Below, in pieces: positions 50,127-60,419 of a stretch of 64,000 bases of DNA (the first letter of the stretch is position 1; every line of letters starts with the position of its first letter). Origin of the DNA: Belnapia mucosa (GTDB taxonomy: Bacteria > Pseudomonadota > Alphaproteobacteria > Acetobacterales > Acetobacteraceae); NCBI RefSeq assembly GCF_016775475.1, contig NZ_JAEUXJ010000006.1:124001-188000 (forward strand). Reading direction: 5' to 3'. The position numbers and the translations under genes are program-made. Under the pieces are notes generated by a model. It saw nothing but the letters and a program-made list of their open reading frames with translations, was not told the DNA's origin and searched no databases.

Positions 50127-50600
50127 ATGCAACTTCAGACCCAGACGCGCTCGCTGAAGCCGGCCGAGGTCCAGAAAGGCTGGGTGGTGGTGGACGCCGA
50201 GGGCCTCGTGCTCGGGCGCCTGGCCGCCATCATCGCCAATCGCCTCCGTGGCAAGCACAAGCCGCAATTCACCCCGCATGTCGATTGCGGGGACCATGTC
50301 ATCGTCATCAATGCGAAGAAGGTGCGGGTGACCGGCCAGAAGGCCGAGCAATCCGTCTTCTACTGGCACACCGGCTATCCGGGCGGCATCAAGCAGCGCA
50401 CCGTGCGGGAGCGGCTCGAGGGCAAGCACCCCGAGCGCGTGGTCGAGAAGGCGGTGGAGCGGATGATCACCCGCGGCCCGCTCGGCCGTCGCCAGATGGG
50501 CAATCTGCATGTCTATGCCGGGCCGGAGCATCCGCATGCCGGCCAGCAGCCGGTCACGCTCGATGTCGGCGCCATGAACCGCAAGAACAAGGTGATCTGA
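50127..50600 (+). CDS. rplM: 50S ribosomal protein L13
   Basis: L13 binds 23S rRNA early in large-subunit assembly. The 157-aa protein has [39 protein letters not shown], and [20 protein letters not shown] near the C-terminus, the normal family pattern and slightly long N-terminus seen in alphaproteobacteria. It is followed one base later by rpsI, the conserved rplM-rpsI operon, and is preceded by a good promoter. Confidence 0.98.
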   Translation: MQLQTQTRSLKPAEVQKGWVVVDAEGLVLGRLAAIIANRLRGKHKPQFTPHVDCGDHVIVINAKKVRVTGQKAEQSVFYWHTGYPGGIKQRTVRERLEGKHPERVVEKAVERMITRGPLGRRQMGNLHVYAGPEHPHAGQQPVTLDVGAMNRKNKVI

Positions 50601-50601
50601 G

Positions 50602-51093
50602 ATGAGCGAGCAGACGACCGGCACGCTCGCCGACCTGAAGACCCTGGTGCAGTCCGGCGCCGTGGCCTCCGAGGCCCCGGCGCTGCGCGAACCCAAGCGC
50701 GATGCCTTCGGCCGCGCCTATGCCACTGGCCGCCGCAAGGATGCCGTGGCCCGGGTCTGGGTGAAGCCCGGCAAGGGCGAGATGACCGTGAACGGCAAGC
50801 CCGTGGTGACCTATTTCGCCCGGCCCGTGCTGCGGATGCTGCTCTCGCAGCCCTTCCTGGTGGCAGACCGCTACCAGCAGTTCGACGTGATCGCGACCGT
50901 GGTCGGTGGTGGCCTCTCCGGCCAGGCCGGTGCGGTGCGGCACGGCATCAGCCGGGCGCTGACCCACTACGAGCCGGAGCTGCGGCCGATCCTGAAGAAG
51001 GCCGGCTTCCTGACCCGCGACCCGCGCGTGGTCGAGCGGAAGAAGTACGGCAAGGCCAAGGCACGACGTTCCTTCCAGTTCAGCAAGCGCTGA
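50602..51093 (+). CDS. rpsI: 30S ribosomal protein S9
   Basis: S9 lies at the small-subunit P site, its C-terminal tail touching tRNA. The 163-aa protein has an N-terminal extension of about 35 residues common in alphaproteobacteria. The core reads [58 protein letters not shown] and ends QFSKR, the tail arginine being the tRNA contact. Its ATG follows the rplM stop by one base. An intrinsic terminator follows at 51138-51176. Confidence 0.98.
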   Translation: MSEQTTGTLADLKTLVQSGAVASEAPALREPKRDAFGRAYATGRRKDAVARVWVKPGKGEMTVNGKPVVTYFARPVLRMLLSQPFLVADRYQQFDVIATVVGGGLSGQAGAVRHGISRALTHYEPELRPILKKAGFLTRDPRVVERKKYGKAKARRSFQFSKR

Positions 51094-51137
51094 TCGGGCG
51101 GGCGCCGGTCGGCGCCAGCCACATGGCTGTTATACGA

Positions 51138-51176
51138 GAGGGGTGGGCCCGCCTGGGCCCGCCCCTCTTGCTTTTT
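51138..51176 (+). terminator. Intrinsic terminator after rpsI
   Basis: A 13-bp stem (51138-51150 with 51155-51167, one G-T wobble) around loop GCCT, followed by TTGCTTTTT (51168-51176). It lies 45 bases past the rpsI stop and is the clearest rho-independent terminator in the window. Confidence 0.88.
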
Positions 51177-51221
51177 GGGCCGCATTGGGCGGCACTGTCA
51201 TCCAGGCAAGGAGCCAGGGGA

Positions 51222-52169
51222 ATGGCGAAGATCCCGACGGTGTTCATCGATGGCGAGGCCGGCACGACCGGCCTGCAGATCCGCGAGCGGCTGGCGATCC
51301 TGCCGGCGCTTTCGGTCCGATCCATCGATCCCGCCCACCGCAAGGATCCCGCCGCCCGCCAGGCGCTGATGGCCGAGGTGGATCTCGTCGTGCTCTGCCT
51401 GCCCGATGATGCGGCGAAGGAGAGCGCGGTGCTCGCCGCCGAACTCGGCGACCGCGCGCCCCGCATCGTCGATGCCAGCACGGCGCATCGGGTCGATCCC
51501 GACTGGGCCTATGGCCTGCCGGAGCTGACGCCGGACCAGGCGGCGCGGATCGCCGCGGCGCCACGCGTCTCCAATCCCGGCTGCTACCCGACCGGCGCGA
51601 TCCTGCTGCTGCGGCCACTGGTCGAGGCCGGGGTGATGCCGGCCGACTACCCGGTGACGGTCAATGCCGTCTCGGGCTATTCCGGTGGCGGCAACGCCAT
51701 GATCGCGGAGTACGAAGCCGGGCGCGCGCCGGATTTCGAACTCTATGGCTTAGCGCTGAACCACAAGCATGTGCCGGAGCTTCAGCTGCATGCCGGGCTG
51801 ACGCGGCGGCCGATCTTCATCCCCTCGGTGGCCGATTACCGCCAGGGCATGATCGTCAGCATCCCGCTGCATCTCGATACCCTGGCTGGCCGGCCGAAGC
51901 CCGCCGATCTCGAGGCGCTGCTGCGGGCCCGCTATGCCGGTAGCGAGTATGTCTCGGTGGCGCCGGCCAGCGCGAAGCTGGAGCCGGAGGCGCTGAACAA
52001 CACCAACCTGCTGGAACTGCGCGTCCATGGCAGCGAGGCGCTGGGCCAGGCGGTGCTGACGGCGCGCTTCGACAATCTCGGCAAGGGCGCATCGGGCGCC
52101 GCGGTGCAGAATATCGGCCTCATGCTCGGCATCCCGGTCGAGACCCGGCTGCCGGCCGCGGCCGAATAG
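51222..52169 (+). CDS. argC: N-acetyl-gamma-glutamyl-phosphate reductase (short type)
   Basis: Third step of arginine synthesis: NADPH reduction of N-acetylglutamyl phosphate to the semialdehyde. The 315-aa length and KIPTVFIDGEAGTTGLQIRE start define the shorter type-2 ArgC. The catalytic Cys121 is in SNPGCYPTGAILLL, followed by NAVSGYSGGGNAMIAEYEAG and the His in NHKHVPELQLHAG. An AAGGAG site precedes ATG 51222. It lies between the rpsI terminator and a gamma-carbonic anhydrase gene 11 bases downstream. Arginine/ornithine production also feeds the polyamine cluster encoded at 35-39 kb. Confidence 0.95.
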   Translation: MAKIPTVFIDGEAGTTGLQIRERLAILPALSVRSIDPAHRKDPAARQALMAEVDLVVLCLPDDAAKESAVLAAELGDRAPRIVDASTAHRVDPDWAYGLPELTPDQAARIAAAPRVSNPGCYPTGAILLLRPLVEAGVMPADYPVTVNAVSGYSGGGNAMIAEYEAGRAPDFELYGLALNHKHVPELQLHAGLTRRPIFIPSVADYRQGMIVSIPLHLDTLAGRPKPADLEALLRARYAGSEYVSVAPASAKLEPEALNNTNLLELRVHGSEALGQAVLTARFDNLGKGASGAAVQNIGLMLGIPVETRLPAAAE

Positions 52170-52180
52170 AGGAGACGCCT

Positions 52181-52708
52181 ATGAGCCAAGGACCGCTCTA
52201 CCCCTTCGAGGGCAAGCTGCCGCAGGTCGATCCCGCCGCCTGGGTGGCGCCGACCGCGGCGCTGATCGGCGACGTCACCGTCGGGGCGCGATCGAATATC
52301 TGGTACCACTGCGTGCTGCGCGGCGACACCAACTGGATCCGCATCGGCACCGGCAGCAACATCCAGGACGGCACGATCATCCATGTGAATGCCGGCACCC
52401 AGGCGACCGACATCGGCGACGATGTCACGGTCGGTCATGCCGCCATCATTCATGCCTGCACGCTGCGCAACCGCGCCTTCGTCGGCATGGGGGCGACGGT
52501 GCTGGACGAGGCGGTGATCGAGGAGGGCGGCGTGCTCGCCGCCGGCTCCGTCCTGCCGCCCGGCAAGCGCGTCGGCGCGCTGGAGCTCTGGATGGGCAAC
52601 CCGGCCAAGCTGGTCCGGGTGCTGACGGTGGAGCAGCGGGCCGGCTTCGACAAGACGGCGCCGCACTACGTGGAACTCTCGGGACGCCACCGCGCCTCCC
52701 AGCGCTAA
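52181..52708 (+). CDS. Gamma-carbonic-anhydrase-like hexapeptide protein
   Basis: 175-aa left-handed beta-helix protein (PaaY/YrdA/CaiE-like). Hexapeptide repeats run through about residues 25-150. The three zinc ligands of the gamma class are present as His68 (TIIHVNAG), His86 and His91 (GHAAIIHACTLRN). Many members bind zinc with little or no CO2 hydration, so carbonic anhydrase activity is possible but not assured. It follows argC by 11 bases, and its stop codon is part of a strong terminator stem. Confidence 0.9.
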   Translation: MSQGPLYPFEGKLPQVDPAAWVAPTAALIGDVTVGARSNIWYHCVLRGDTNWIRIGTGSNIQDGTIIHVNAGTQATDIGDDVTVGHAAIIHACTLRNRAFVGMGATVLDEAVIEEGGVLAAGSVLPPGKRVGALELWMGNPAKLVRVLTVEQRAGFDKTAPHYVELSGRHRASQR

Positions 52709-52751
52709 GCCAATGTCACCTGTGCAGGCGACATTGGCTTAGCTTTTTCTT
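52704..52751 (+). terminator. Intrinsic terminator overlapping the stop codon
   Basis: A perfect 14-bp stem (52704-52717 with 52730-52743) contains the TAA stop of the preceding gene in its left arm. The 12-base loop has a 3-bp inner stem (CCT/AGG). TTTTTCTT follows directly. It ends the argC unit and shields the convergent tctA gene. Confidence 0.9.
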
Positions 52752-52801
52752 CGGTCGCATTTTCCGAGTCGTTCAACATATGCGCCGGACTTGACAATGC
52801 T

Positions 52802-54319
52802 TCAGGCCGTCGCCGGGCCGCGGATGCGGCGGCCCGGCAGCAGCCCTCGCGCCCAGCTCACCACCGGCCAGAGCAGCAGGGCGAAGCCCATCGCCATGAT
52901 GGTGCTGACCAGCCAGTTGGAGAAGAACACGCCGAGGCTCCCCTGGCTGATCAGCAGCGACTGGCGGAAGGCCTCCTCCGTCCGGTCGCCCAGCACCAGG
53001 GCGAGGACCAGCGGCGCGAGCGGGTAGTCGAGCTTCTTCAGCACATAGCCGACGACGCCGAAGAGCAGCATCAGCGTGATGTCGAACTCGGCGTTGCTGA
53101 CGGTGAAGGCCCCGATCGCGCAGACGACGAGGATGATCGCCGCGATGATCGAGAAGGGCACGCGCAGGATCGCTGCGAACCAGGGCACCGCAACGAGCAC
53201 TACCAAAAGTCCGACGACGTTGCCGAGATACATGGACGCGATAAGGCCCCAGACGAAGTCCTTCTGCTCGACGAAGAGCATCGGCCCCGGCTGGAGGCCC
53301 CACATGATGAGCCCGCCGAGCAGGACGGCGGCCGTCGGCGAGCCCGGCACGCCGAGCGTCAGCATCGGCAGCAGCGCCGAAGTGCCGGCCGCATGCGCCG
53401 CCGTCTCCGGCGCGATGACGCCCTCGATCCGCCCCTTGCCGAAACTCGCGCCGTCCTTCGCCATGCGCCGCGCCACGCCATAGGACATGAAGCTCGCGGG
53501 CGTGGCGCCGGCCGGGGTGATGCCCATCCAGCAGCCTATGAGCGAGGAGCGCAGCGCCAGCCACCAATGCTTCGGCAGGCTGGCCCAGACCCTCAGCACG
53601 ACCTTGGCATCGATCTTCGCCCGCTCGCCCTTGAAGCGCAGCCCGTCCTCGATCGAGCAGAGGATCTCGCTGATGCCGAAGAGGCCGATGACGGCGACGA
53701 GGAAGTCGAAGCCGCGGATCATCTCCGTGCTGCCGAAGGTCATGCGCAGCTGCCCGGTGACGGTGTCCATGCCGACCGCCGCCAGCAGGAAGCCGAGCAT
53801 CATGGCACAGACCGTCTTCAGCGCCGGTCCCTTGCTCATGCCGATGAAGCTGGCGAAGGAGAGGAACATCACCGCGAAGAATTCGGGCGGCCCGAAGCGC
53901 AGCGCGAAGCCGGCGATGACCGGGGCGATGAAGGTGATCATGACGATGGCGACGAAGGCGCCGACGAAGCTGCTGGTGAAGGCGGCCGTCAGCGCCTCGG
54001 CGGCCTTGCCCTGCTGCGCCATCGGATAGCCGTCGAAGGTCGTGGCGACGGACCACGGCTCGCCCGGGATGTTGAACAGGATCGAGGTGATGGCCCCGCC
54101 GAACAACGCGCCCCAATAGATGCAGGAGAGCATGATGATCGCCGAGACCGGCGGCATGGCGAAGGTCAGCGGCAGCAGGATGGCGATGCCGTTCGCCCCG
54201 CCCAGGCCCGGCAGCACGCCGATCAGCACGCCGAGCGCGATACCCACCAGCATCAGCAGCAGGTTCTGCGGCTCCAGCACCACGGCGAAGCCCTGCATCA
54301 GCAGGCCGAGTTCTTCCAT
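52802..54319 (-). CDS. tctA: Tripartite tricarboxylate transporter large permease
   Basis: 505-aa multi-pass permease of the TTT family (about 12 helices), which takes up tricarboxylates or related acids using an ion gradient and a binding protein. The family signature GVLIGVLPGLGGANGIAILL lies in the first third and recurs as ATPASFMSYGVARRMAKDG and HAAGTSALLPMLTLGVPGSP, the two-fold repeat. It starts three bases downstream of the TctB stop. The sequence gives no substrate. Confidence 0.93.
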   Translation of the reverse strand: MEELGLLMQGFAVVLEPQNLLLMLVGIALGVLIGVLPGLGGANGIAILLPLTFAMPPVSAIIMLSCIYWGALFGGAITSILFNIPGEPWSVATTFDGYPMAQQGKAAEALTAAFTSSFVGAFVAIVMITFIAPVIAGFALRFGPPEFFAVMFLSFASFIGMSKGPALKTVCAMMLGFLLAAVGMDTVTGQLRMTFGSTEMIRGFDFLVAVIGLFGISEILCSIEDGLRFKGERAKIDAKVVLRVWASLPKHWWLALRSSLIGCWMGITPAGATPASFMSYGVARRMAKDGASFGKGRIEGVIAPETAAHAAGTSALLPMLTLGVPGSPTAAVLLGGLIMWGLQPGPMLFVEQKDFVWGLIASMYLGNVVGLLVVLVAVPWFAAILRVPFSIIAAIILVVCAIGAFTVSNAEFDITLMLLFGVVGYVLKKLDYPLAPLVLALVLGDRTEEAFRQSLLISQGSLGVFFSNWLVSTIMAMGFALLLWPVVSWARGLLPGRRIRGPATA

Positions 54320-54322
54320 GAT

Positions 54323-54835
54323 TCAGTATCCCAGCGCGGTCTCGAGCGGTCCCTTGGGGAGCTGCACGAGGAACCAGATCTCGAAGACGAGGAAGCAGGT
54401 GACGGCGACGCCGAGGCCGGCCGCCGCCGACCGCGCCCGGCCGAAGCCACCCAGCCGGTGCATGAACCAGGCGACCAGCGTGGCGGAGGCGACGTAGATC
54501 CCGGTGAAGGGAATCGCCGCGACGTAGAGTGCCGTCGGCACCAGCACCGAGGCCACGAGCCGCAGCTGCCCCCAGCTGGCAAAGAGGCCGCTCTCCGCCC
54601 GGGTGCGCACCGCCTGCACCAGCGTCCCCGCGCTCGCCGCGACGAGGATCAGCCCGATCCAGAAGGGGAAGGTGCCGGATTGCGGCCCATCCGCCCCCCA
54701 GCCGGTGCCGATCCTGAGGCTGTCCCCGATCGCCGCCAGGCCCGCCAGCGCGAAGGCCAGCGCCGTGCCGGCCTCCACCATGCTCATGCGGAGCCCCCGC
54801 ATACTGTCCATCGACGCTCCGCGCTCGGGGCTCAT
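54323..54835 (-). CDS. tctB: Tripartite tricarboxylate transporter small permease
   Basis: 170-aa membrane protein with four helices, the TctB subunit. Segments are GTALAFALAGLAAIGDSLRI, SGTFPFWIGLILVAASAGTL, VASVLVPTALYVAAIPFTGI and LGVAVTCFLVFEIWFLVQLP; the FPFWIGLILV motif after helix 1 is typical. The start is placed at ATG 54835, overlapping the TctC stop by four bases. ATG codons lie further in, but this one keeps the coupling seen throughout this genome. Confidence 0.88.
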   Translation of the reverse strand: MSPERGASMDSMRGLRMSMVEAGTALAFALAGLAAIGDSLRIGTGWGADGPQSGTFPFWIGLILVAASAGTLVQAVRTRAESGLFASWGQLRLVASVLVPTALYVAAIPFTGIYVASATLVAWFMHRLGGFGRARSAAAGLGVAVTCFLVFEIWFLVQLPKGPLETALGY

Positions 54836-55830
54836 GCCAGGAACCCCGCTTCCTGCATCAGCGTCCGGTGCCGCGCCTCCTCCTTCGTCAGCCAGGCGCG
54901 GAAGGCATCGCCTGTCATGCTCGTGGTGTTGAAGGCGCCCTGCTGCATCAGCTCGCGCCAGTCCGGCGTCTCGCGCACGCGCTCGAGCAGCCCCTCGTAG
55001 AAGGCGAGCTGCGCCGGCTGGACGCCTGCCGGCATGAAGATGCCGCGTAGCATCAGGTACTCCACGTCGAGGCCGGATTCCTTCGCGGTCGGGATGTCGG
55101 ACCACGCCATCGTCTCCGTCATCTTCTCGGTATTGGCGAGCCGCTGGCTGTCGAAGACGCAGAGCGGGCGGAGCGGGCCGGAGCGCCAATGCGTCACCGC
55201 CTCGATCGGGTTGTTGACGGTGGCATCGACATGCTTGCCGACGAGCTGCACCGCCACCTCGCCGCCGCCGCGATAGGGCACATAGGTGAGGGTCGCCCCC
55301 GTCGCCTTGCCGATGGCGACGCCGATGATCTGGTCCTCCTGCTTCGACCCCGTCCCGCCGAGCTTGAGGCGCTCCCGCTTCGCCGCCTCGATGAACTCCG
55401 CGGCCGTCTTCCAGGGCGACTCCGCATTCACCCAGAGCACGAACTCGTCGAGCGCCAGCATGGCGACCGGCGTGAGGTCCTGCCAGTTGAACGGCACGCC
55501 GGTCGCCATCGGCGTGGTGAAGAGGTTGGAGAGGGTGATGACGATCATATGCGGGTTGCCCCGCGCGCCCTTGGCCTCGAGGAAGCCCTCCGCCCCCGCG
55601 CCACCGGCCTTGTTCACGACGACCATCGGCTGGCGCATCAGCTTGTGCTTGGAGACGATGCCCTGGATCACCCGCGCCATCTGGTCGGCGCCGCCGCCCG
55701 TGCCGGCGGGGACGATGAACTGCACCGGCCGCGTCGGTTCCCAGGCCCTCTGGGCCAGTGTGGGGGAGGCGAGGGCGGCCGCACCGGCCCCGAGCAGCAG
55801 CGAACGACGGGAGCATCCAGCAGGTGGCAT
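54832..55830 (-). CDS. tctC: Tripartite tricarboxylate transporter substrate-binding protein
   Basis: 332-aa periplasmic TctC/Bug receptor of this complete transporter. The twin-Arg-like signal SRRSLLLGAGAAALASPTLA is at about residues 7-27. The mature part has VQFIVPAGTGGGADQMARVI, MVVVNKAGGAGAEGFLEAKG, GGTGSKQEDQIIGVAIGKAT and VPYRGGGEVAVQLVGKHVDA. ATG 55830 is chosen at the signal start. The divergent neighbour is an acyl-CoA synthetase, so the imported acid may be activated to its CoA ester; that is inference. Confidence 0.92.
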   Translation of the reverse strand: MPPAGCSRRSLLLGAGAAALASPTLAQRAWEPTRPVQFIVPAGTGGGADQMARVIQGIVSKHKLMRQPMVVVNKAGGAGAEGFLEAKGARGNPHMIVITLSNLFTTPMATGVPFNWQDLTPVAMLALDEFVLWVNAESPWKTAAEFIEAAKRERLKLGGTGSKQEDQIIGVAIGKATGATLTYVPYRGGGEVAVQLVGKHVDATVNNPIEAVTHWRSGPLRPLCVFDSQRLANTEKMTETMAWSDIPTAKESGLDVEYLMLRGIFMPAGVQPAQLAFYEGLLERVRETPDWRELMQQGAFNTTSMTGDAFRAWLTKEEARHRTLMQEAGFLA

Positions 55831-56003
55831 TCTCGTTTCCCTGGCAAAGCGTTGCGGTCCTGGAACCGCGTCAGGACCCCTGGGTTGCGGCGGAAATTGA
55901 GGTAAATCAACGAAAAGCGTGTAAAGCGCCGCCACGGCCCCACTTGCCCGCCGCCCGCCGCTGATGCAGAGAAAGGCCCGAAGTCGCCGGAGGAAGCACC
56001 CCC

Positions 56004-57517
<1,514 letters not shown>

Positions 57518-57521
<4 letters not shown>

Positions 57522-58495
57522 AGATCTGCATCTACGGCGCCGGCGCCATCGGTGGGCTGATGGCCGCGAAGCTCGCTGCCAAGGGCGAGACCGAGGTCAC
57601 GGTCATCGCCCGCGGCCCGCATCTCGCCGCCATGCAGGCGAATGGATTGAAGCTGATCAGCGACGGGCAGGAGAGCATCACCCGCCCGCGCTGCGTCGCG
57701 ACCGCCGAGGAGGCGGGGCCGCAGGACTACGTGCTGATCACGCTGAAGGCGCATTCGCTGCCCGGCGTCGCGCAGCAGATGCAGCCGCTGCTCGGGCCGG
57801 AGACCACCATCGTCTCCGCCGTCAACGGCATTCCCTGGTGGTATTTCTACAAGCTCCCCGGCCCCTATGAGGACCGCCGCGTCGCCAGCGTCGATCCCGA
57901 CGGCGCGCTGTGGGAGGCGCTGCACCCCTCGCGCGTCCTCGGCTGCATCATCTACCCGGCGGCCGACGTGCCGGAGCCGGGCGTCGTCAACCACACCTAT
58001 GGCGACCGCTTCAGCCTCGGCGAGCCGGATGGCAGCCGCTCGGAGCGGGCAGGGGCCTTGTCCGCCGCGCTGGTCGCGGCCGGCTTCAAGGCGCCCGTGC
58101 GGCCGAAGATCCGCGACGAGATCTGGGTGAAGCTCTGGGGCAACCTCGCCTTCAACCCGCTCTCGGCGCTGACCGGCGCGACGCTCGACGTCATCACCGG
58201 CGAGGGCGAGCTGCGCGCCGTCTGCCGCGCTATGATGCTGGAGGCGCAGGGGATCGCCGAGGCGCTCGGCGTGCGCTTCGCCATCGATGTGGACAAGCGC
58301 ATCGCCGGCGGCGCCGAGGTCGGTGCGCACAAGACCTCCATGCTGCAGGACCTGGAGCGCGGCCGGCCGATGGAGATCGACGCGCTGCTCGGCGTCATTG
58401 TCGAGCTGGCTGAGCTGGTGGATCGCCCGGCGCCGACCTGCCGCACCGTGCTCGCCCTGCTCCGCACCCGCGCCCGCCTCGCGGGATGCTACTGA
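57518..58495 (+). CDS. 2-dehydropantoate 2-reductase family (ApbA/PanE)
   Basis: 325-aa NADP-dependent reductase. The Rossmann motif is KICIYGAGAIGGLMAAKLAA. The catalytic Lys lies in DEIWVKLWGNLAFNPLSALT, and the late SMLQDLERGRPMEIDALLG segment is the family signature, with the Glu that binds substrate. Ketopantoate reductase acts in pantothenate synthesis, but many ApbA paralogues reduce other 2-keto acids. Coupling by ATGA to an acyl-CoA synthetase beside a TTT transporter suggests a catabolic 2-keto/2-hydroxy acid role rather than the housekeeping PanE. Confidence 0.87.
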
Positions 58496-58580
58496 GGCAG
58501 GGCGCATTGCGCGGCGGTCATCCGGCCGCCAATTGTTTCGCCCGCCCGGCCGAGCCATATTGTGGCCGGGAGGTGACACC

Positions 58581-59159
58581 ATGCGTGTTCTGCTGGTCCT
58601 CGGCCTGATCGCCCTTGCGCCGCTCGCAGGGTGCGGCCCGGCGCAACCCTATGCCTCCCTGCCGCAGGATGCAGTGACCGGCATCGGCGACCCGACCCGC
58701 GCGGCGGTGATCGGCAGCGCCTATGCCTTTGCCGGCCCGGGCAGCCTTTCCAACCAGCCGGATGCGGCGGCCCGCGCGGCGGCGCAGGTCGAATACCTCG
58801 CCACTGAGATTCCGACTGGCCCGCGCTGGGTGGATTTCAACCCGACCGTCGGACTGGAACTCCAGGCGGCGCGGCGGGAGTTGCGCGGCGCGCTCGGCAT
58901 CGCTGGCGATGCGCCACCCCAGGCCGTGGTCGATGGGCTCTTCGCCGCCTCGCGCGCGCTCCGGCTCGGCAATGCGATGGCGGCCGAGCAGGCCTTGACC
59001 GGGCCCGCCTTCCCGGATGGGCGGGCGACGCTCGCCCGGCTGGCCAAGCTGCCGGACCTGCCACGCACCCGCAGCGCCACGGCACTGACCGAGCGCGAGC
59101 TCTATCGCGTCGAACAGGACAACCAGCTCTCGTCCGGGGGGGACGGGGCCAAGCTCTGA
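58581..59159 (+). CDS. Lipoprotein of unknown function, tandem paralogue 1
   Basis: 192-aa predicted lipoprotein: signal MRVLLVLGLIALAPLAGC with lipobox LAGC (Cys18). The mature part is helical. It shares a repeat-family pattern with the next two genes: SLPQDAVTGIGDPTRAAVIG, AARAAAQVEYLATEIP, LQAARRELRGALGIAGDAPP, QAVVDGLFAASRALRLG and ATLARLAKLPDLPRTRSAT. No known domain recognised. The GGGAGGTGA ribosome site is good. It is 85 bases after the reductase gene, so it probably starts its own unit. Confidence 0.75.
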   Translation: MRVLLVLGLIALAPLAGCGPAQPYASLPQDAVTGIGDPTRAAVIGSAYAFAGPGSLSNQPDAAARAAAQVEYLATEIPTGPRWVDFNPTVGLELQAARRELRGALGIAGDAPPQAVVDGLFAASRALRLGNAMAAEQALTGPAFPDGRATLARLAKLPDLPRTRSATALTERELYRVEQDNQLSSGGDGAKL

Positions 59160-59200
59160 CCGAAACACGCGTCCAAAGAACGCCCCCTGGGGGATCAACG

Positions 59201-59761
59201 ATGTTCAAAGCTGCCCTGCCGCTCGCCGCCCTTTTGGCCTTCGGCGCCTGCACCCTGCCGCCGCCGGAGACCGCCAACCTGCCACCCGATGCGGTAGTCG
59301 GGGCTGGCGACCCGCTCCGCTCCGCCGTCGCCAATACCTCCGTTGCCTTCTCCAGCCCGGCGCTGCTGGCCGGCCGGCCGGTCCAGGCGGCGCAGGCCGT
59401 GGCGCAGATGGAATGGCTGGCGGTGGAGATGCCGACCAATCCGCGCCTCACCTTCGTCTCCCCCACCATTATCAGCCAGATGGTGGCGGCGCGGGCCGAA
59501 TGGCGGGCCGCGCTCGGCATCCCGCCGGGCGCCGAGGCGCAGCCGGTGATCAACTCCCTCTATGCCGCGGCGCGCGCGCTCAGCTCCGGCCAGCCCGGCG
59601 CGGCCGAGGCGGCGCTACCATCCACGCTTTTCGCGCAAGGCGGGCAGGCGACCCTCATGCGCCTCGCCGCGATGCCGGTGCTGCCGCTGACCAATGTGGC
59701 GGCGGTCGGGGCGACCGACGCGATCCGGCAGCGGGATCCGGCTTCGGGGCGCCGGCTGTGA
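59201..59761 (+). CDS. Lipoprotein of unknown function, tandem paralogue 2
   Basis: 186-aa predicted lipoprotein, signal FKAALPLAALLAFGAC with the lipobox Cys at about residue 17. It aligns end to end with its two neighbours: NLPPDAVVGAGDPLRSAVAN, AVAQMEWLAVEMPTNPRL, VAARAEWRAALGIPPGAEAQ, VINSLYAAARALSSGQPGAA and ATLMRLAAMPVLPLTNVA. It ends in RQRDPASGRRL. It is 41 bases after paralogue 1. Its TGA overlaps the GTG start of paralogue 3 by four bases. Confidence 0.75.
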   Translation: MFKAALPLAALLAFGACTLPPPETANLPPDAVVGAGDPLRSAVANTSVAFSSPALLAGRPVQAAQAVAQMEWLAVEMPTNPRLTFVSPTIISQMVAARAEWRAALGIPPGAEAQPVINSLYAAARALSSGQPGAAEAALPSTLFAQGGQATLMRLAAMPVLPLTNVAAVGATDAIRQRDPASGRRL

Positions 59762-60390
59762 TCCGCCGGGCCGGCCTGGCGATTCTGATGCTCGCCGGTT
59801 GCGCGGAGATGCGCCAGGCGCCGCCCCCGGCGGCGCCCCTCGACCTGGTGCAGAGCCGGGCTGATCCCAGCCGCGCCGCCATCGACGCCGCGGCCGCGGC
59901 CTTCGCCGATCGCGGTGCCGGGCTGACCGACCGCCCTGGGGAGGCGGCGCGGGCGGCGGCCCAGCTGGAATATGCGGTTGCGGCGCTGGGCCGCGAGACG
60001 CGCTATGCGCCGGTGCCGGATGGCATCCGGCGGGACATGCTGCTGGCGCGGACCGAGCTGCGCGATGCGCTGGGGGTGGCCGAGGACGCGCCACCGGAGC
60101 CGGTAATCCGCGGGCTGCTCGGCGCCGCGCGGGCCCTGCAAGCCGGGCGGCCGGCGCAAGCGGCGGCGGCGCTGCCGGCCCCGCTTTTCCGTCCGGGCGG
60201 GGAGCGGTCGGTAGCCCGGCTCGGCAATCTCGGCCCCCTGCCGCAGGCTGCCAATGCCACCGCGCTGGCGGCGCGGGAGGTGGCGCGGCTGGATGCGGAA
60301 AGCGGCTGGAATGGCAGCCGCCCCGGCGAGACTGGCGGGACGCAGATCACCACCTTCGGCCTCGGCGGCAATATGGGCGTCGGGTATTAG
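59758..60390 (+). CDS. Lipoprotein of unknown function, tandem paralogue 3 (GTG start)
   Basis: 210-aa predicted lipoprotein starting at GTG 59758: IRRAGLAILMLAGC, lipobox LAGC (Cys15). The same core as the two upstream genes follows: LVQSRADPSRAAIDAAAAAF, EAARAAAQLEYAVAALGRET, LARTELRDALGVAEDAPPEP and VIRGLLGAARALQAGRPAQA. It has a longer tail ending in TTFGLGGNMGVGY, Gly-rich and absent from the others. GTG is required: the frame upstream belongs to paralogue 2, and the lipoprotein signal begins exactly here. The gene ends 29 bases from convergent phaC. Confidence 0.72.
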   Translation: MIRRAGLAILMLAGCAEMRQAPPPAAPLDLVQSRADPSRAAIDAAAAAFADRGAGLTDRPGEAARAAAQLEYAVAALGRETRYAPVPDGIRRDMLLARTELRDALGVAEDAPPEPVIRGLLGAARALQAGRPAQAAAALPAPLFRPGGERSVARLGNLGPLPQAANATALAAREVARLDAESGWNGSRPGETGGTQITTFGLGGNMGVGY

Positions 60391-60419
60391 CCACCGCCGG
60401 TTTGAACGGAATTGGGGAC

